Below, piece by piece: positions 45,058-53,836 of a stretch of DNA of 64,000 nt. This DNA is from Paenibacillus albidus (GTDB taxonomy: Bacteria > Bacillota > Bacilli > Paenibacillales > Paenibacillaceae): assembly GCF_014644435.1 (NCBI RefSeq), contig NZ_BMKR01000035.1, positions 1 to 64,000 of the forward strand. Reading direction: 5' to 3'. How positions within the stretch are numbered: the first letter of the stretch is position 1; the number at the start of each line of letters is the position of its first letter. Position numbers and translations under genes: made by a program. The notes below the pieces were generated by a model. It saw only the letters and a program-made list of their open reading frames with translations. It had not been told where the DNA came from and searched no databases.

Positions 45058-46974
45058 TTAACTATAGAACTGCCAAAACACCAGCAGCCCAACGAAAATA
45101 ATCATTATAATTACAGGCAACCTAACAAACCACTTTTGACTTGCAGATAATGCCGGTTTTTTCTTCTGCCAGTAGAGCGGCAGAGCAACCATAAGCACGG
45201 CCGCTACACCGGTTAGAACATAATTAAGGATAATCTGCGGGAAAACCTCCGAATACGCCCGTTCGTTGTTGCTGAGCATTCTAAAGGCCAGAAGCAGATT
45301 GTTGACTACCATTCCTGTGCCGGTCAGGGTCAGACCCACCACGATATTGTGTATCACGGACAACGGAGCCGAACGCGTTATCCGCCTTCTTTTATTCAGA
45401 ATAGCCCGCACGAGCAGAACCAACGGGGCCATAATAAAATACAGCACGGAGACTACCGCCAGGATGGCACTTACAATCAGCACGGGCATCGTTTTTCCCG
45501 CAGTCAAAGGCAAATATTCGGTGGTATAGGCATAGATTGACTGCACCTTACCGCCACTCACTTGAAAATGCAGCATGGGCCACATATCCAGTGCGGGGCC
45601 TCCGCCCGTTTTTTCATATAAATGGGGTTGAATCTGCTTATAATCAGCTGTCATGCCTGCCAGTGAGATTCGGATTTGATCTTCCCCTGCGGGCTCGACC
45701 TTCAGCAAAGTGAGATAGGGATACAGATTCATGAACCCTTTGGCCGGACGCCTTGCAGCAACGTAGCTCCCTTCAAGCTCGGCGGCGTCCGGTAAATTCC
45801 CGGATACAGCTGCCGCTTCCTGCTTGCCGAGCAATGCTTTGGTTAGACCATGTACGATGCCCGCTTCAGCCGATTGATTAGTCATAATCACGACTGCAAA
45901 ATGCTCCTCCGGCACCAGCTGCAGATTGGTCGAGAAAGCTATCGTGTTCCCCCCATGCCCCAGCGTCTTGTGGACGCCCGGGTATTCCCAGAAACCGTGG
46001 GCGATTCCGGGCATGTTCTCACCCGCCGCATAACTCTGTGTAAGCATCTCGCTTAAGGTGTCCGGCTGGTCAAACAGTGGTGTGGACGCCTCCGCGGCAG
46101 GCATAAAAGCCATCGCGAATTGGGCCAGGTCTTCCGCAGTGCCATTGTTGCCGCCGTTTGGATACATGGACATATAATTCCACGAGCCCCGGGTAAAAGC
46201 CCCTTCGCCCGCCAGCAGATACCCCTGCGCTTTATGCGCAAGCAGATCCGGACGGTCTGCTACAGTGGGGTTCGCTGTGCTATGATTCATCCCCAGCTTG
46301 GCAAAAACATGTTCCGCAGCATACTCGTAAAAGGTCTGCCCGCTGATCCGTTCCACGATATAGGCAGCCAGAGAATTGCCGTAATTAGAGTACGCTACAA
46401 CCTCACCGGGCTTATAGATCTGAGCGGGCTGGGCCAGCAGCAACCCTTCTTCCAAAGTGCGCACCTTCTCCGGGGTTTGATAGGCCATATCAAACATGTA
46501 TTCCTCGAAACCTGCATTATGGTTCATCAGGTTCAACATGGTGATAGGGTCCTCATATTTCAGTTTGGTCAGAAAAGCGTCCGGCAAATAGGTCCGGATA
46601 TCCGCATTCAGATCCAATTTCCCTTGCTCAACCAGTTGCATGACCGAAGTCCATACCACCAGCTTGCTGATAGAACCCCATTCAAATACAGTTTCGGGTG
46701 TAACGGGTATCTGCTTCTCCACATCCGCATAGCCGTAGCCTTTGGACAGTACTATATCACCATCCTTGACAATCACTATTGACGCTCCTGCGGAGGTTTT
46801 GCCTATGTAGTTCTTTACATAATCATCCACAAAGGGCTCCAGATTTGACAGTGGAATCCCGGAAGGCGTTGTCCCTGCAGTGCCTCCGGTTCCCTTGATC
46901 TCCGCGGATGCGGTTAGACTGCCCGATATCATCAGAACAATCGTAAATATTAGTGCAAAACCTTTTCTCAGCAT
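45058..46974 (-). CDS. Membrane-anchored serine hydrolase (beta-lactamase / PBP-like)
   Basis: About 638 residues from the ATG at 46974, which has AAAGGAG; the frame opens at 47079. A signal peptide (MLRKGFALIFTIVLMISG) is followed by a class C beta-lactamase-like domain with Ser101-X-X-Lys104 (SISK), YSN in VAYSNYGNS, and HGG in LGHGGNT. A beta-rich linker leads to four or five C-terminal membrane segments. Such proteins act outside the membrane as esterases or D-amino-acid peptidases; resistance to beta-lactams should not be assumed. Confidence 0.9.
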   Translation of the reverse strand: MLRKGFALIFTIVLMISGSLTASAEIKGTGGTAGTTPSGIPLSNLEPFVDDYVKNYIGKTSAGASIVIVKDGDIVLSKGYGYADVEKQIPVTPETVFEWGSISKLVVWTSVMQLVEQGKLDLNADIRTYLPDAFLTKLKYEDPITMLNLMNHNAGFEEYMFDMAYQTPEKVRTLEEGLLLAQPAQIYKPGEVVAYSNYGNSLAAYIVERISGQTFYEYAAEHVFAKLGMNHSTANPTVADRPDLLAHKAQGYLLAGEGAFTRGSWNYMSMYPNGGNNGTAEDLAQFAMAFMPAAEASTPLFDQPDTLSEMLTQSYAAGENMPGIAHGFWEYPGVHKTLGHGGNTIAFSTNLQLVPEEHFAVVIMTNQSAEAGIVHGLTKALLGKQEAAAVSGNLPDAAELEGSYVAARRPAKGFMNLYPYLTLLKVEPAGEDQIRISLAGMTADYKQIQPHLYEKTGGGPALDMWPMLHFQVSGGKVQSIYAYTTEYLPLTAGKTMPVLIVSAILAVVSVLYFIMAPLVLLVRAILNKRRRITRSAPLSVIHNIVVGLTLTGTGMVVNNLLLAFRMLSNNERAYSEVFPQIILNYVLTGVAAVLMVALPLYWQKKKPALSASQKWFVRLPVIIMIIFVGLLVFWQFYS

Positions 46975-47220
46975 GTGGAACTCTCCTTTGTCTGTATAGC
47001 CGCCTGCAGTCTTCCCTATTTTAGCGGATTTTTCCTCTTTTGGCTGCATAATTTTACAGACAGGTTCACGGTAGACCACAGCTGCTGTTCATCCATTCCA
47101 CTACCGTTTGCATCCTGGGCTGGCAGCTTCCAATCTGCCCTGTTCTTATATTCCAGTGGGAAACGGCGGTTCCCGCATGTTATAATTTCGTGAATACAAG
47201 AAGGAGAATTGACATCATCA

Positions 47221-47526
47221 TGAACAGTCCTATTAGAATCATTAAGCTACCGTTACTATGAGATTAAATCGGAGATAGGCCCTGCGAAGAGAATCTATAA
47301 AGAAAAACTCAATACCGTGGCTGAGGAGACAAAATGTTATACCACCGGACTTCTCTCTTGTTCCGCGTTTTGTCATGAGGATCGTCTTCATGAGATGCAG
47401 CAAGAACTCATACACAAGCTGCAATTAAAAGTCAATGCCTATAGGAGTGAGCTTCAGCTGAACCAACAGGCTATAGATCGGCACAGATTGTCTGCTGTGC
47501 AAAAGCCGGGTGAACCGCAAGAATAG
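47221..47526 (+). pseudogene. Small gene, apparently frameshifted
   Basis: A good start (AAGGAG, then ATG at 47221) reads only 13 codons to a TGA. A second frame runs without a stop from the bases after 47224 to the TAG at 47524-47526 and codes for about 95 charged residues with a helical, glutamine-rich end (LHEMQQELIHKLQ) and a CSAFCHEDR segment. One extra base near 47240-47255 would join the two. The product is not recognised. A terminator begins just before its stop, which supports a once-functional transcript. Confidence 0.4.
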
Positions 47527-47551
47527 GTCTTGCGGCTGACCCGGCTTTTTC
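47501..47551 (+). terminator. Terminator after the small frameshifted gene
   Basis: AAAAGCCGGGT pairs with ACCCGGCTTTT around an inner CCGCAAG/CTTGCGG hairpin. Confidence 0.9.
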
Positions 47552-47595
47552 TTTATGTGTGTGGATCTCCGGCACTGTCATGGCCTGTCTATAAG

Positions 47596-48897
47596 TCAGG
47601 ACTGCTGATAGGTTGTTGCCGTGATCCGATCCTTGGCACAGATGAACATATAATAAATCCCTTCTCCATAGTCCTCAAGCTGTGCCCGGTCCAGTTGGGC
47701 GACGAAGCGCATCGGCCGGGAGCAGCAGGGACATGGCGGATATTCGGCATCCTGCACCCAGGTCGGGTGGCCGCCGATTTGCGAAACTGCCGGGTCCAGC
47801 GTCCACTGCACGGCGTGGTAGCCGTTGCGCGGTTGAACGGAACAGAACAGTTCCCTGCCGGCTGACAAGAATTCATCCCCATCCTCTTCCGGGGCGATAT
47901 CCTCCAGATAATCCGGCTTCTCGTTGTGTACACTGAACCGGGGCTCCCCCTGTACATCCAAATCCATATACATAATGCCATAACAGCTGCAATTCACACA
48001 TGACTCGAGCTTAAGCCGTTCTCCGGCAAGCTCCATCTCTATAATAGAAGGGTGCGCTGTCTCCAGATTTAGGAGTGCAGTCAGGCGGCCGCCGCACCAC
48101 GGACAGTGCCTGGAGCTCACCATCAGAAATTGTGCCGGATCCTCAGTGTCCCGGCTCCGGTTCAACACACCTGGGATTCTCTCGATGGCGTAAATATGCT
48201 CATGGAACAAATTCCGGCGCTCTCCGGCTTCCGTCAGCTCCCAGCCAGCCTCATGAGTATAGCGCTCCGGAAGGACATACAGCTCCTTCGCCCAGTGCGG
48301 GGACGTAAGCCGCCACGTGTTAAACTGCTCTACCACCCGCTCATCCCCGATCCAGGCCAACGCCAGCAGCAGATGATTCCGGTTGTCAGGGTCCGTCTCC
48401 ACCCGTTCCAGCAGCTGATCCCGGATCTCTGACGGAGCATCCTTATACAGAATACCTGCAGTAAACAATTCCCGCCGGACCAATTCCGGCAAACAGGATT
48501 CCACCTTTTTATTGCTGAAGCAGACCAGAGATTCCAGAATATCCTGTCCCCTCTCCTCATCCCCCTCCAGCAACAGCTCCAGGGCATAGCTCTCCATACG
48601 TTCAGTTTCCTGCTCACTCAAAGAGACATAGAGCTGCTCCTTGTTGAGCGGGTATGGGGTATATTGAATTAAAGGATCATAGGTTCTGGGTCCATGTTTG
48701 ATCTTCAGAATCTCCACAGGGTCGTTAATCCCCTCATACAAATCCACGTACCTGCGGTGCTGCCCAATATAGGCCTGTCTCTCCCGGCGTGCCTTCTCCT
48801 GCTGGCATGGCATGCAGGTTCCGCCTGTTTTCAGAGCTGTCGCCGGCAAAATCATGGCCTTGCATCCCTCGTTCCGGCATGGAACACGTTCTGTCAT
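47596..48897 (-). CDS. Hypothetical cysteine-rich protein (DUF1963-like C-terminus)
   Basis: 433 residues, cytoplasmic. Three groups of cysteine pairs suggest zinc binding: CRNEGC...CMPC at residues 6-31, CPWCGG...CVNCSC at about 268-310, and CPCC at about 395. The part from about 360 (SQIGGHPTWVQDAEYPPCPCC, RFVAQLD, YGEGIYYMFIC) resembles the YwqG/DUF1963 fold. The middle is helical and HEAT-like. The start has GGAGGGG. The function is unknown and there are no operon partners. Confidence 0.75.
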   Translation of the reverse strand: MTERVPCRNEGCKAMILPATALKTGGTCMPCQQEKARRERQAYIGQHRRYVDLYEGINDPVEILKIKHGPRTYDPLIQYTPYPLNKEQLYVSLSEQETERMESYALELLLEGDEERGQDILESLVCFSNKKVESCLPELVRRELFTAGILYKDAPSEIRDQLLERVETDPDNRNHLLLALAWIGDERVVEQFNTWRLTSPHWAKELYVLPERYTHEAGWELTEAGERRNLFHEHIYAIERIPGVLNRSRDTEDPAQFLMVSSRHCPWCGGRLTALLNLETAHPSIIEMELAGERLKLESCVNCSCYGIMYMDLDVQGEPRFSVHNEKPDYLEDIAPEEDGDEFLSAGRELFCSVQPRNGYHAVQWTLDPAVSQIGGHPTWVQDAEYPPCPCCSRPMRFVAQLDRAQLEDYGEGIYYMFICAKDRITATTYQQS

Positions 48898-49095
48898 TCA
48901 ATCCCCTCCAATGACAAAACTATAGCATAATTCGCTGCCCCCTTTGAAATTTCCTCATAGGAATATGAACGTTCAGTGATCTGTGTGTCTGGTCACAATA
49001 CCGGGCGGGCTCCAGCTCTTATAGTTAAGATATCTGCCCGCTTTCGGCAGGTTCGTAGTTTTTGGAATAACAGTTCAGTGTAGGAGGTTATATTC

Positions 49096-49809
49096 ATGAA
49101 AAGATACATACCCAATCAGCACGGCGCCTGGGCCATGCTCATCCTGCCATTTCTGTTCGGGGTGGCGGCATCCGGGGGACATTACCTGCATATCCCGCTT
49201 TTTGTCTGCTGGCTGCTAATCTATTTATTCAGCTTTCCCTTGCTCCAATGGGTAAAAACCAGACGATCTGACAGATACGGTAAACCTGTCCTCATATACG
49301 GTGCCTTACTGGTTCCGTTTATCCTTTATATGATCATTTCCGTTCCTAATCTTTTCTGGTTTGCCTTGCCGCTTATCCCGCTGTTTGCCGTTAATGTGTA
49401 TTTTGCAAAAACCAAAAATGAACGTGCCCTGCTCAATGATATCTCCGCGATCCTGGCCTTTTGTTTAATGGTGTATCCCGTTTTTTATGTGGGTGAAGGG
49501 GAAAGCTGGGAAATGGCGACAAGTCTGTTCGTATTGTCTGTGCTTTATTTTATCGGTACCGCGCTTTATGTAAAAACAATCATACGGGAACGCAAGAATC
49601 CCTACTATTATTACGCATCTGTCATCTACCATATTATCATGGTGGTGCTGGGACTGCTGTTCTGGCCTGCTGTGGCTGCGGCCCCGCTTGTTGTACTCCT
49701 GCTGCGGGCCATCATTCTGCCTAAGACAGGGGTTACCGCCAAGCAGACCGGAATCAGCGAGATCGGTTTCTCAGCCATGTTATATCTTGTAGTTATTTTC
49801 TGTATGTAA
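49096..49809 (+). CDS. ywiC: YwiC-like membrane protein
   Basis: 237 residues with about six membrane segments. The N-terminal NQHGAWAMLILPFLFG is diagnostic for YwiC. The gene of this name in Bacillus subtilis lies in the anaerobic nitrate region, and here too it is near the nar cluster. Its role is not known; the HGAW segment recalls the UbiA-type or quinone-related membrane enzymes only weakly. The ribosome site is TAGGAGG. Confidence 0.85.
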   Translation: MKRYIPNQHGAWAMLILPFLFGVAASGGHYLHIPLFVCWLLIYLFSFPLLQWVKTRRSDRYGKPVLIYGALLVPFILYMIISVPNLFWFALPLIPLFAVNVYFAKTKNERALLNDISAILAFCLMVYPVFYVGEGESWEMATSLFVLSVLYFIGTALYVKTIIRERKNPYYYYASVIYHIIMVVLGLLFWPAVAAAPLVVLLLRAIILPKTGVTAKQTGISEIGFSAMLYLVVIFCM

Positions 49810-49890
49810 CCGGACGGCAGCTTTGGTGTTTCTTTCTGTTCCCATTTGGGTATTACTGTTAAATACTTAACTGGAAAGGGGACATCATCC

Positions 49891-50133
49891 ATGCCACTGG
49901 AATCAGAAGAGAAGAAATTCCTGACCCGGGAGGAAAGTGAACGGATTGGCCGTCAGACCAACGCAGGTTTCGCCCGGGTGGAGCGGACCGAAATCGAGGA
50001 AGGCGCCCAGGAAATCCCGACTGCCCCCATCGGTCAGGAGTTAACTGAAGAGGAGATCCGCCGCCGGGTGGGCTCCGGAACTTTGAGTTCGCCAAAGACG
50101 ATCCGCAGTCAGGTTCCATCAATAGCTAGCTGA
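49891..50133 (+). CDS. Small acidic hypothetical protein
   Basis: 80 residues from the ATG at 49891, nine bases after AAAGGGG. It is rich in Glu and Arg, with no membrane segment, probably helical and partly disordered (LTEEEIRRRVG). It may be co-transcribed with ywiC (82 bp upstream) and is followed by a terminator. Not recognised. Confidence 0.65.
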   Translation: MPLESEEKKFLTREESERIGRQTNAGFARVERTEIEEGAQEIPTAPIGQELTEEEIRRRVGSGTLSSPKTIRSQVPSIAS

Positions 50134-50236
50134 ATACGATCCGGTAAGCAGCTGCGGATTAGGCGAATCCCTAATCGTTCAGCTTCCTCTACACATAGCG
50201 GTTTCTTCTTGAATTATTGAAACTGCCAAAAGACAG

Positions 50237-50277
50237 CAAAGCCGCGATTCTCCTGTCATTGGAGATTCGCGGCTTTG
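50237..50277 (+). terminator. Terminator after the small acidic protein gene
   Basis: CAAAGCCGCGA--CTCC pairs with GGAG--TCGCGGCTTTG, then TGTTTT. Confidence 0.75.
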
Positions 50278-50340
50278 TGTTTTGGGGGCCAGGGCGGCGT
50301 TCTAGCATCAGCTGCACATCCAGGGCCCCCCTTCCGCGCA

Positions 50341-50890
50341 TAACCACCACAGGATGGCCCTTGAGAGGCATTTTTGCCTCTCTTTCCGCCCAAACCGCCT
50401 CCGGGCGGCCCACGAGAGGCAATTTTGCCTCTCTTTCCGCCCAAACCGCCTCCAGGCGACCCATGAGAGGCATTTTCGCCTCTCCCTCCGCCCAAACCAC
50501 CGCTGGTGGGCCCATGAGAGGCATTTTTGCCTCTCCTTCCGCCCAAACCACCGCCGGGCGGCCCACGAGAGGCATTTTTGCCTCTCCTTTCGCCCAAACC
50601 GCCTCCGGGCGGCCCACGAGAGGCAATTTTGCCTCTCTTTCCGCCCAAATCGCCTCCGGGCAGCCCATGAGAGGCATTTTTGCCTCTCCTTTCGCCCAAA
50701 CCACCGTCGGGCGGCCCAGGAGAGGCATTTTTGCCTCTCCCTCCGCCCAAACCACCGTCGGGCGACCCATGAGAGGCATTTTTGCCTCTCCTTTCGCCCA
50801 AACCACCGTCGGGCGGCCCAGGAGAGGCATTTTTGCCTCTCCCTCCGCCCAAACCACCGTCGGGCGGCCCGAAAGAAGGCATTTCTCCAG
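50341..50890. repeat. Tandem array of ten 51 bp hairpin units
   Basis: Inner hairpins GAGAGGCATTTTTGCCTCTC start at 50363, 50414, 50465, 50516, 50567, 50618, 50669, 50720, 50771 and 50822, each exactly 51 bp apart; an eleventh at 50873 is degenerate. Each unit also has an outer stem GGGCGG / CCGCCC that is kept despite base changes. Read as protein (minus strand), it would be a 17-residue repeat like GGLGGKRGKIASRGPP; other frames are also open, so coding is doubtful. Confidence 0.9.
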
Positions 50891-51030
50891 TTGAATTACC
50901 TTTTTCCCTCAACTAGAGAAGAGCGCGCAGACTACATCCCTACGAGCATAGCGACCTAAAGACAAACAACGCTCCCTTCACGGAGCGTCTACGCCAAGTG
51001 CACACGTAATTCCTGCCTCAAACAACAATG

Positions 51031-51068
51031 ACTGCCCCAAACAGCCATTTCATGGCTTATGGGGCAGT
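51031..51068 (-). terminator. Terminator of moaA (shared-core hairpin family)
   Basis: ACTGCCCCA pairs with TGGGGCAGT around AGCCATTTCATGGCT, 35 bp past the moaA stop. Confidence 0.8.
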
Positions 51069-51102
51069 CCCTTAGTTAGTATGATCCGCTCTATTCATCC
51101 GT

Positions 51103-52119
51103 TTAACCGCCGATGTAGGACATGCTGATTCTCTCTTTGGACCGCGCCGTCTCTTCTGTGCGTTCGTCCGAATAGCGGTCAGCACGTTTCTCCCAGACTT
51201 CGGTAATCGCGGCCAGTACCGTACGGTCATCCGCACCGCTGCGGATCAGCCCACGCAGGTCAAAGCCCTGCGCGGCAAACAGGCAGGTATAGAATTTCCC
51301 GTCGGAGGACAGACGGGCACGGGTGCAGGAGGAGCAGAAGGATTCAGATACGGAAGTAATAAAACCGACTTCGGCGGAGCTGTCCTTGTAGCGGTAACGC
51401 TTCGCTACTTCTCCAAAATAGTTGCTGTCCACCGGCAACAGCTCATAGACGCTCTGAAGGCGTTCCAGAATTTCTGCTTTTGGGGTCACTTTTTCAAAGC
51501 TCCAGCCATTGCCGTGACCCACATCCATGAACTCAATGAAACGAAGAGTAATCCCGCGTGCCTTGAAATAGGCAGCCATCGGCAGAATCTCCGAATCATT
51601 GACCCCTTTTTGCACCACCATATTGACCTTGACCTCAAAACCGACAGCAACGGCATGATCGATCTGCTGCAAAATAAACTCCGGCGCTATTCCCCGCCCG
51701 TTCAGCTGCTTAAAAAGTTCGGTATCCAGCGCATCCAGACTAACATTCAGCCGCCGCAAGCCTGCGTCGAACAAAGGCCCGGCCTGTTGCCCAAGGAGTA
51801 CTCCATTCGTCGTCAAGCCGATGTCCTGCACACCGTAAACGGTGCCAATTGCTGACACAAGCTCCGGAAGGCCTCTGCGCATGAGCGGTTCGCCGCCGGT
51901 CAGCCGGATCTTCTCTACGCCCAAAGAGACAAACAGCCTGGTCAGACGGTGAATCTCTTCAAAGGTCAGCAATTCGCTTTTGGGGAGGAATACATAATCA
52001 TCACCGAATATTTCCTTGGGCATGCAATAGGAACAGCGGAAGTTGCAGCGGTCCGTTACCGAAATCCGCAAATCACGAATGGGTCGCAGCAGTTGATCTT
52101 TGGGTGTATGCAAACTCAT
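51103..52119 (-). CDS. moaA: GTP 3',8-cyclase MoaA (molybdenum cofactor synthesis)
   Basis: About 338 residues from the ATG at 52119, six bases after AAAGGTGA; the frame opens at a GTG at 52128. Radical SAM cluster Cys25-X3-Cys29-X2-Cys32 (CNFRCSYC), the second cluster in SFCSSCTRARL with a later Cys in FYTCLF, and the essential C-terminal GG are all present. It makes the first intermediate of the molybdenum cofactor that the nitrate reductase encoded upstream requires. It follows narK by 54 bp. Confidence 0.95.
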   Translation of the reverse strand: MSLHTPKDQLLRPIRDLRISVTDRCNFRCSYCMPKEIFGDDYVFLPKSELLTFEEIHRLTRLFVSLGVEKIRLTGGEPLMRRGLPELVSAIGTVYGVQDIGLTTNGVLLGQQAGPLFDAGLRRLNVSLDALDTELFKQLNGRGIAPEFILQQIDHAVAVGFEVKVNMVVQKGVNDSEILPMAAYFKARGITLRFIEFMDVGHGNGWSFEKVTPKAEILERLQSVYELLPVDSNYFGEVAKRYRYKDSSAEVGFITSVSESFCSSCTRARLSSDGKFYTCLFAAQGFDLRGLIRSGADDRTVLAAITEVWEKRADRYSDERTEETARSKERISMSYIGG

Positions 52120-52173
52120 GCGACTCACCTTTCCTTTCCAGTTGGGCTAACAGGCGGAGATGAACTAACAGCT

Positions 52174-53673
52174 CTATGTTTTGTTATGCCCGGTGATATC
52201 TGTAAACGTGCCTACATACCGGACGTCTTCTCCGCTTTCGTCTTTGACGGCGGCGATATTCAGCCATTGCAGGTATTCTTCGCCGTTTTTGCGCTTGTTC
52301 CAGATTTCTCCCTGCCACATGCCTTGTTCCTTGAGCGCCTGCCACATTCCGCGGTAAAAGTCCTTCGGCTGTTTGCCCGACTTCAGGACGCTCGGCTGCT
52401 TGCCCAGAACCTCTTGTTCCTCAAACCCGGTCAGTTTCGTAAAGGCGGGATTGACCGCTTTGATGATGCCCTTGGGATCGGTAACGAGAATCCCTTGTCC
52501 GGTTGAATTGAACACCTCGGAGGTCAAAGCCAGACGGTCCTGGAAATACAGCCATACCACCAGCACCAGGCTGGCTAGAGCCACTTGGGACAGCAGCATG
52601 AAACCAATGGAATACTGGCCGGTAAGCGAATGGATAGCTGAGAGCATAATCGGCGGGAAAAATCCGCCCAGGCCCCCCATCATGGAAACAAATCCGTTGG
52701 CAATACCTGCCTGTTTGTTGAAGTACAAGGGCACTAATTTGAATATAACGCCATTCCCAACCCCTGCGCTTACAGCAATCGCCAGACAGCCTGCGGTATA
52801 CAGGCCCATGGATGGCATAAAAGCCAGAATAATGGCCGCAAAGGTATAAATGGCGAACGTGCCAATCAGAAGGAATAAAGGCTGGAATTTATCCGCCAGC
52901 CAGCCGCCGACTGGGCGAAAGAACGTAGCAACCGCAATAAAGCCCGCTGTACGCATCCCTGCATCGACTTTCTCCAATTCAAAATTGGAGACCAGAAAAT
53001 TCGGCAAATAAATGGTGAAGGCTACAAAGGACCCGAAGGTTATGAAATAGAACAATGAGATCAGCCAGAGCTTCTCATTCTTGATCACCCCTCTGATCTG
53101 TTCGACAATCGGTGTCCGTACTTTGGCCTCATGACGGTCTCCGAATAAGAAATTCAAGACAATGAATACAAGCAACAGGATCAGATACAGCTTAACCGTC
53201 AAAGACCAGCCAACCTGAGTCGCTACAATCGGTGCCGAAAAGGTAGTGACTGCTGTTCCGAGATTCCCGATTCCGTAAATCCCGTTTACAAAGCCGTGCC
53301 GCTCCTTGGGGTAATACTTGGGGAGTGAAGTTACCCCGACGGAAAAGACAGCTCCGCCAATCCCCAGAAACAAACCGCCAATAACCAAATGACTGAAGCT
53401 GGAAGCCTCACTTATAAAATAGACGGGAAACAGGAGCAGCACAAAGCTGGCCAGAAAAATAATCCGCGCCCCCAAAAAATTCGCGTAATACCCAAGCGGG
53501 ATACGCAGGATCGAGCCAAGCACCACCGGAATGGCGGTCACCATGGCCAGTCTCTCTGTGGGGATCTGGATGTCCTCGGTAATAAAGGGCATCAGGGAGG
53601 AGAGAAGGACCCACACCATAAAACCAACAATCAAATTCAATGTTTGTAGCGGCAACTGCATCTTTTTAACCAT
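52174..53673 (-). CDS. narK: Nitrate/nitrite transporter NarK with C-terminal PAS domain
   Basis: 499 residues. Residues 1-380 are a 12-segment MFS transporter of the nitrate/nitrite porter group, with both nitrate-binding arginines (Arg57 in LRIPLG, Arg253 in FFRPVGG) and the two glycine signatures (GIYGIGNLGTA, GGLGGFFPP). Residues about 383-497 form a PAS/PAC domain (GILVTDPKGIIKAVNPAF to VRYVGTFTDITG) in the cytoplasm, with no kinase or GGDEF output after it. The frame is continuous. The start has AAAGGTGA. Two NreC-like operators lie 85-120 bp upstream. Confidence 0.93.
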   Translation of the reverse strand: MVKKMQLPLQTLNLIVGFMVWVLLSSLMPFITEDIQIPTERLAMVTAIPVVLGSILRIPLGYYANFLGARIIFLASFVLLLFPVYFISEASSFSHLVIGGLFLGIGGAVFSVGVTSLPKYYPKERHGFVNGIYGIGNLGTAVTTFSAPIVATQVGWSLTVKLYLILLLVFIVLNFLFGDRHEAKVRTPIVEQIRGVIKNEKLWLISLFYFITFGSFVAFTIYLPNFLVSNFELEKVDAGMRTAGFIAVATFFRPVGGWLADKFQPLFLLIGTFAIYTFAAIILAFMPSMGLYTAGCLAIAVSAGVGNGVIFKLVPLYFNKQAGIANGFVSMMGGLGGFFPPIMLSAIHSLTGQYSIGFMLLSQVALASLVLVVWLYFQDRLALTSEVFNSTGQGILVTDPKGIIKAVNPAFTKLTGFEEQEVLGKQPSVLKSGKQPKDFYRGMWQALKEQGMWQGEIWNKRKNGEEYLQWLNIAAVKDESGEDVRYVGTFTDITGHNKT

Positions 53674-53757
53674 TCAACTCACCTTTCATTTCTGCTGCCG
53701 AATGTCTGCATATAACTTCCTGTCCCTATTGTATATGGCCTAATGCCTTCTCAGATA

Positions 53758-53771
53758 TAGGGGAGTCCCCT
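53758..53771. promoter_or_regulatory. NreC-like operator 1 of narK
   Basis: TAGGGGAGTCCCCT compared with the reported NreC palindrome TAGGG-N4-CCCTA; eight of ten fixed bases match. Confidence 0.6.
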
Positions 53772-53779
53772 CTCCCTTA

Positions 53780-53793
53780 CAGGGGAAACCCCG
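53780..53793. promoter_or_regulatory. NreC-like operator 2 of narK
   Basis: CAGGGGAAACCCCG, a GGG-N4-CCC palindrome 22 bp from the first site, i.e. two helical turns. Confidence 0.5.
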
Positions 53794-53806
53794 AAAAACA
53801 AAAAAA

Positions 53807-53827
53807 CTGCTTCTGTAATAGAAGCAG
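53807..53827 (-). terminator. Terminator of the nar-nre operon
   Basis: Perfect stem CTGCTTCT / AGAAGCAG with a 5-base loop, followed on the minus strand by seven T, just past the hemerythrin stop at 53837. Confidence 0.9.
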
Positions 53828-53836
53828 CTTGCTTGT

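Larger units (their letters stand above)
50134..51102. other. Gene-poor region carrying the hairpin array
   Basis: Nearly 1 kb with two flanking terminators, the 51 bp hairpin array and a repeat block shared with 1180-1277. The long open frames on both strands here are by-products of a repeat length divisible by three and are not called as genes. Confidence 0.6.

Noticed and set aside
45058..46974. Beta-lactam resistance gene
   Set aside because: The SXXK and YSN motifs are shared by many esterases and peptidases, and the C-terminal membrane segments are not those of a beta-lactamase.
50341..50890. CRISPR array
   Set aside because: The repeated part is the whole 51 bp unit; there are no unique spacers of constant length and no cas genes.
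50189..50959. Four long overlapping open frames, each over 200 codons, on both strands
   Set aside because: They come from the 51 bp repeat, whose length keeps several frames open. No ribosome binding site or non-repetitive domain supports any one of them. A Gly-rich peptide on the minus strand (50256-50912) remains a weak possibility.
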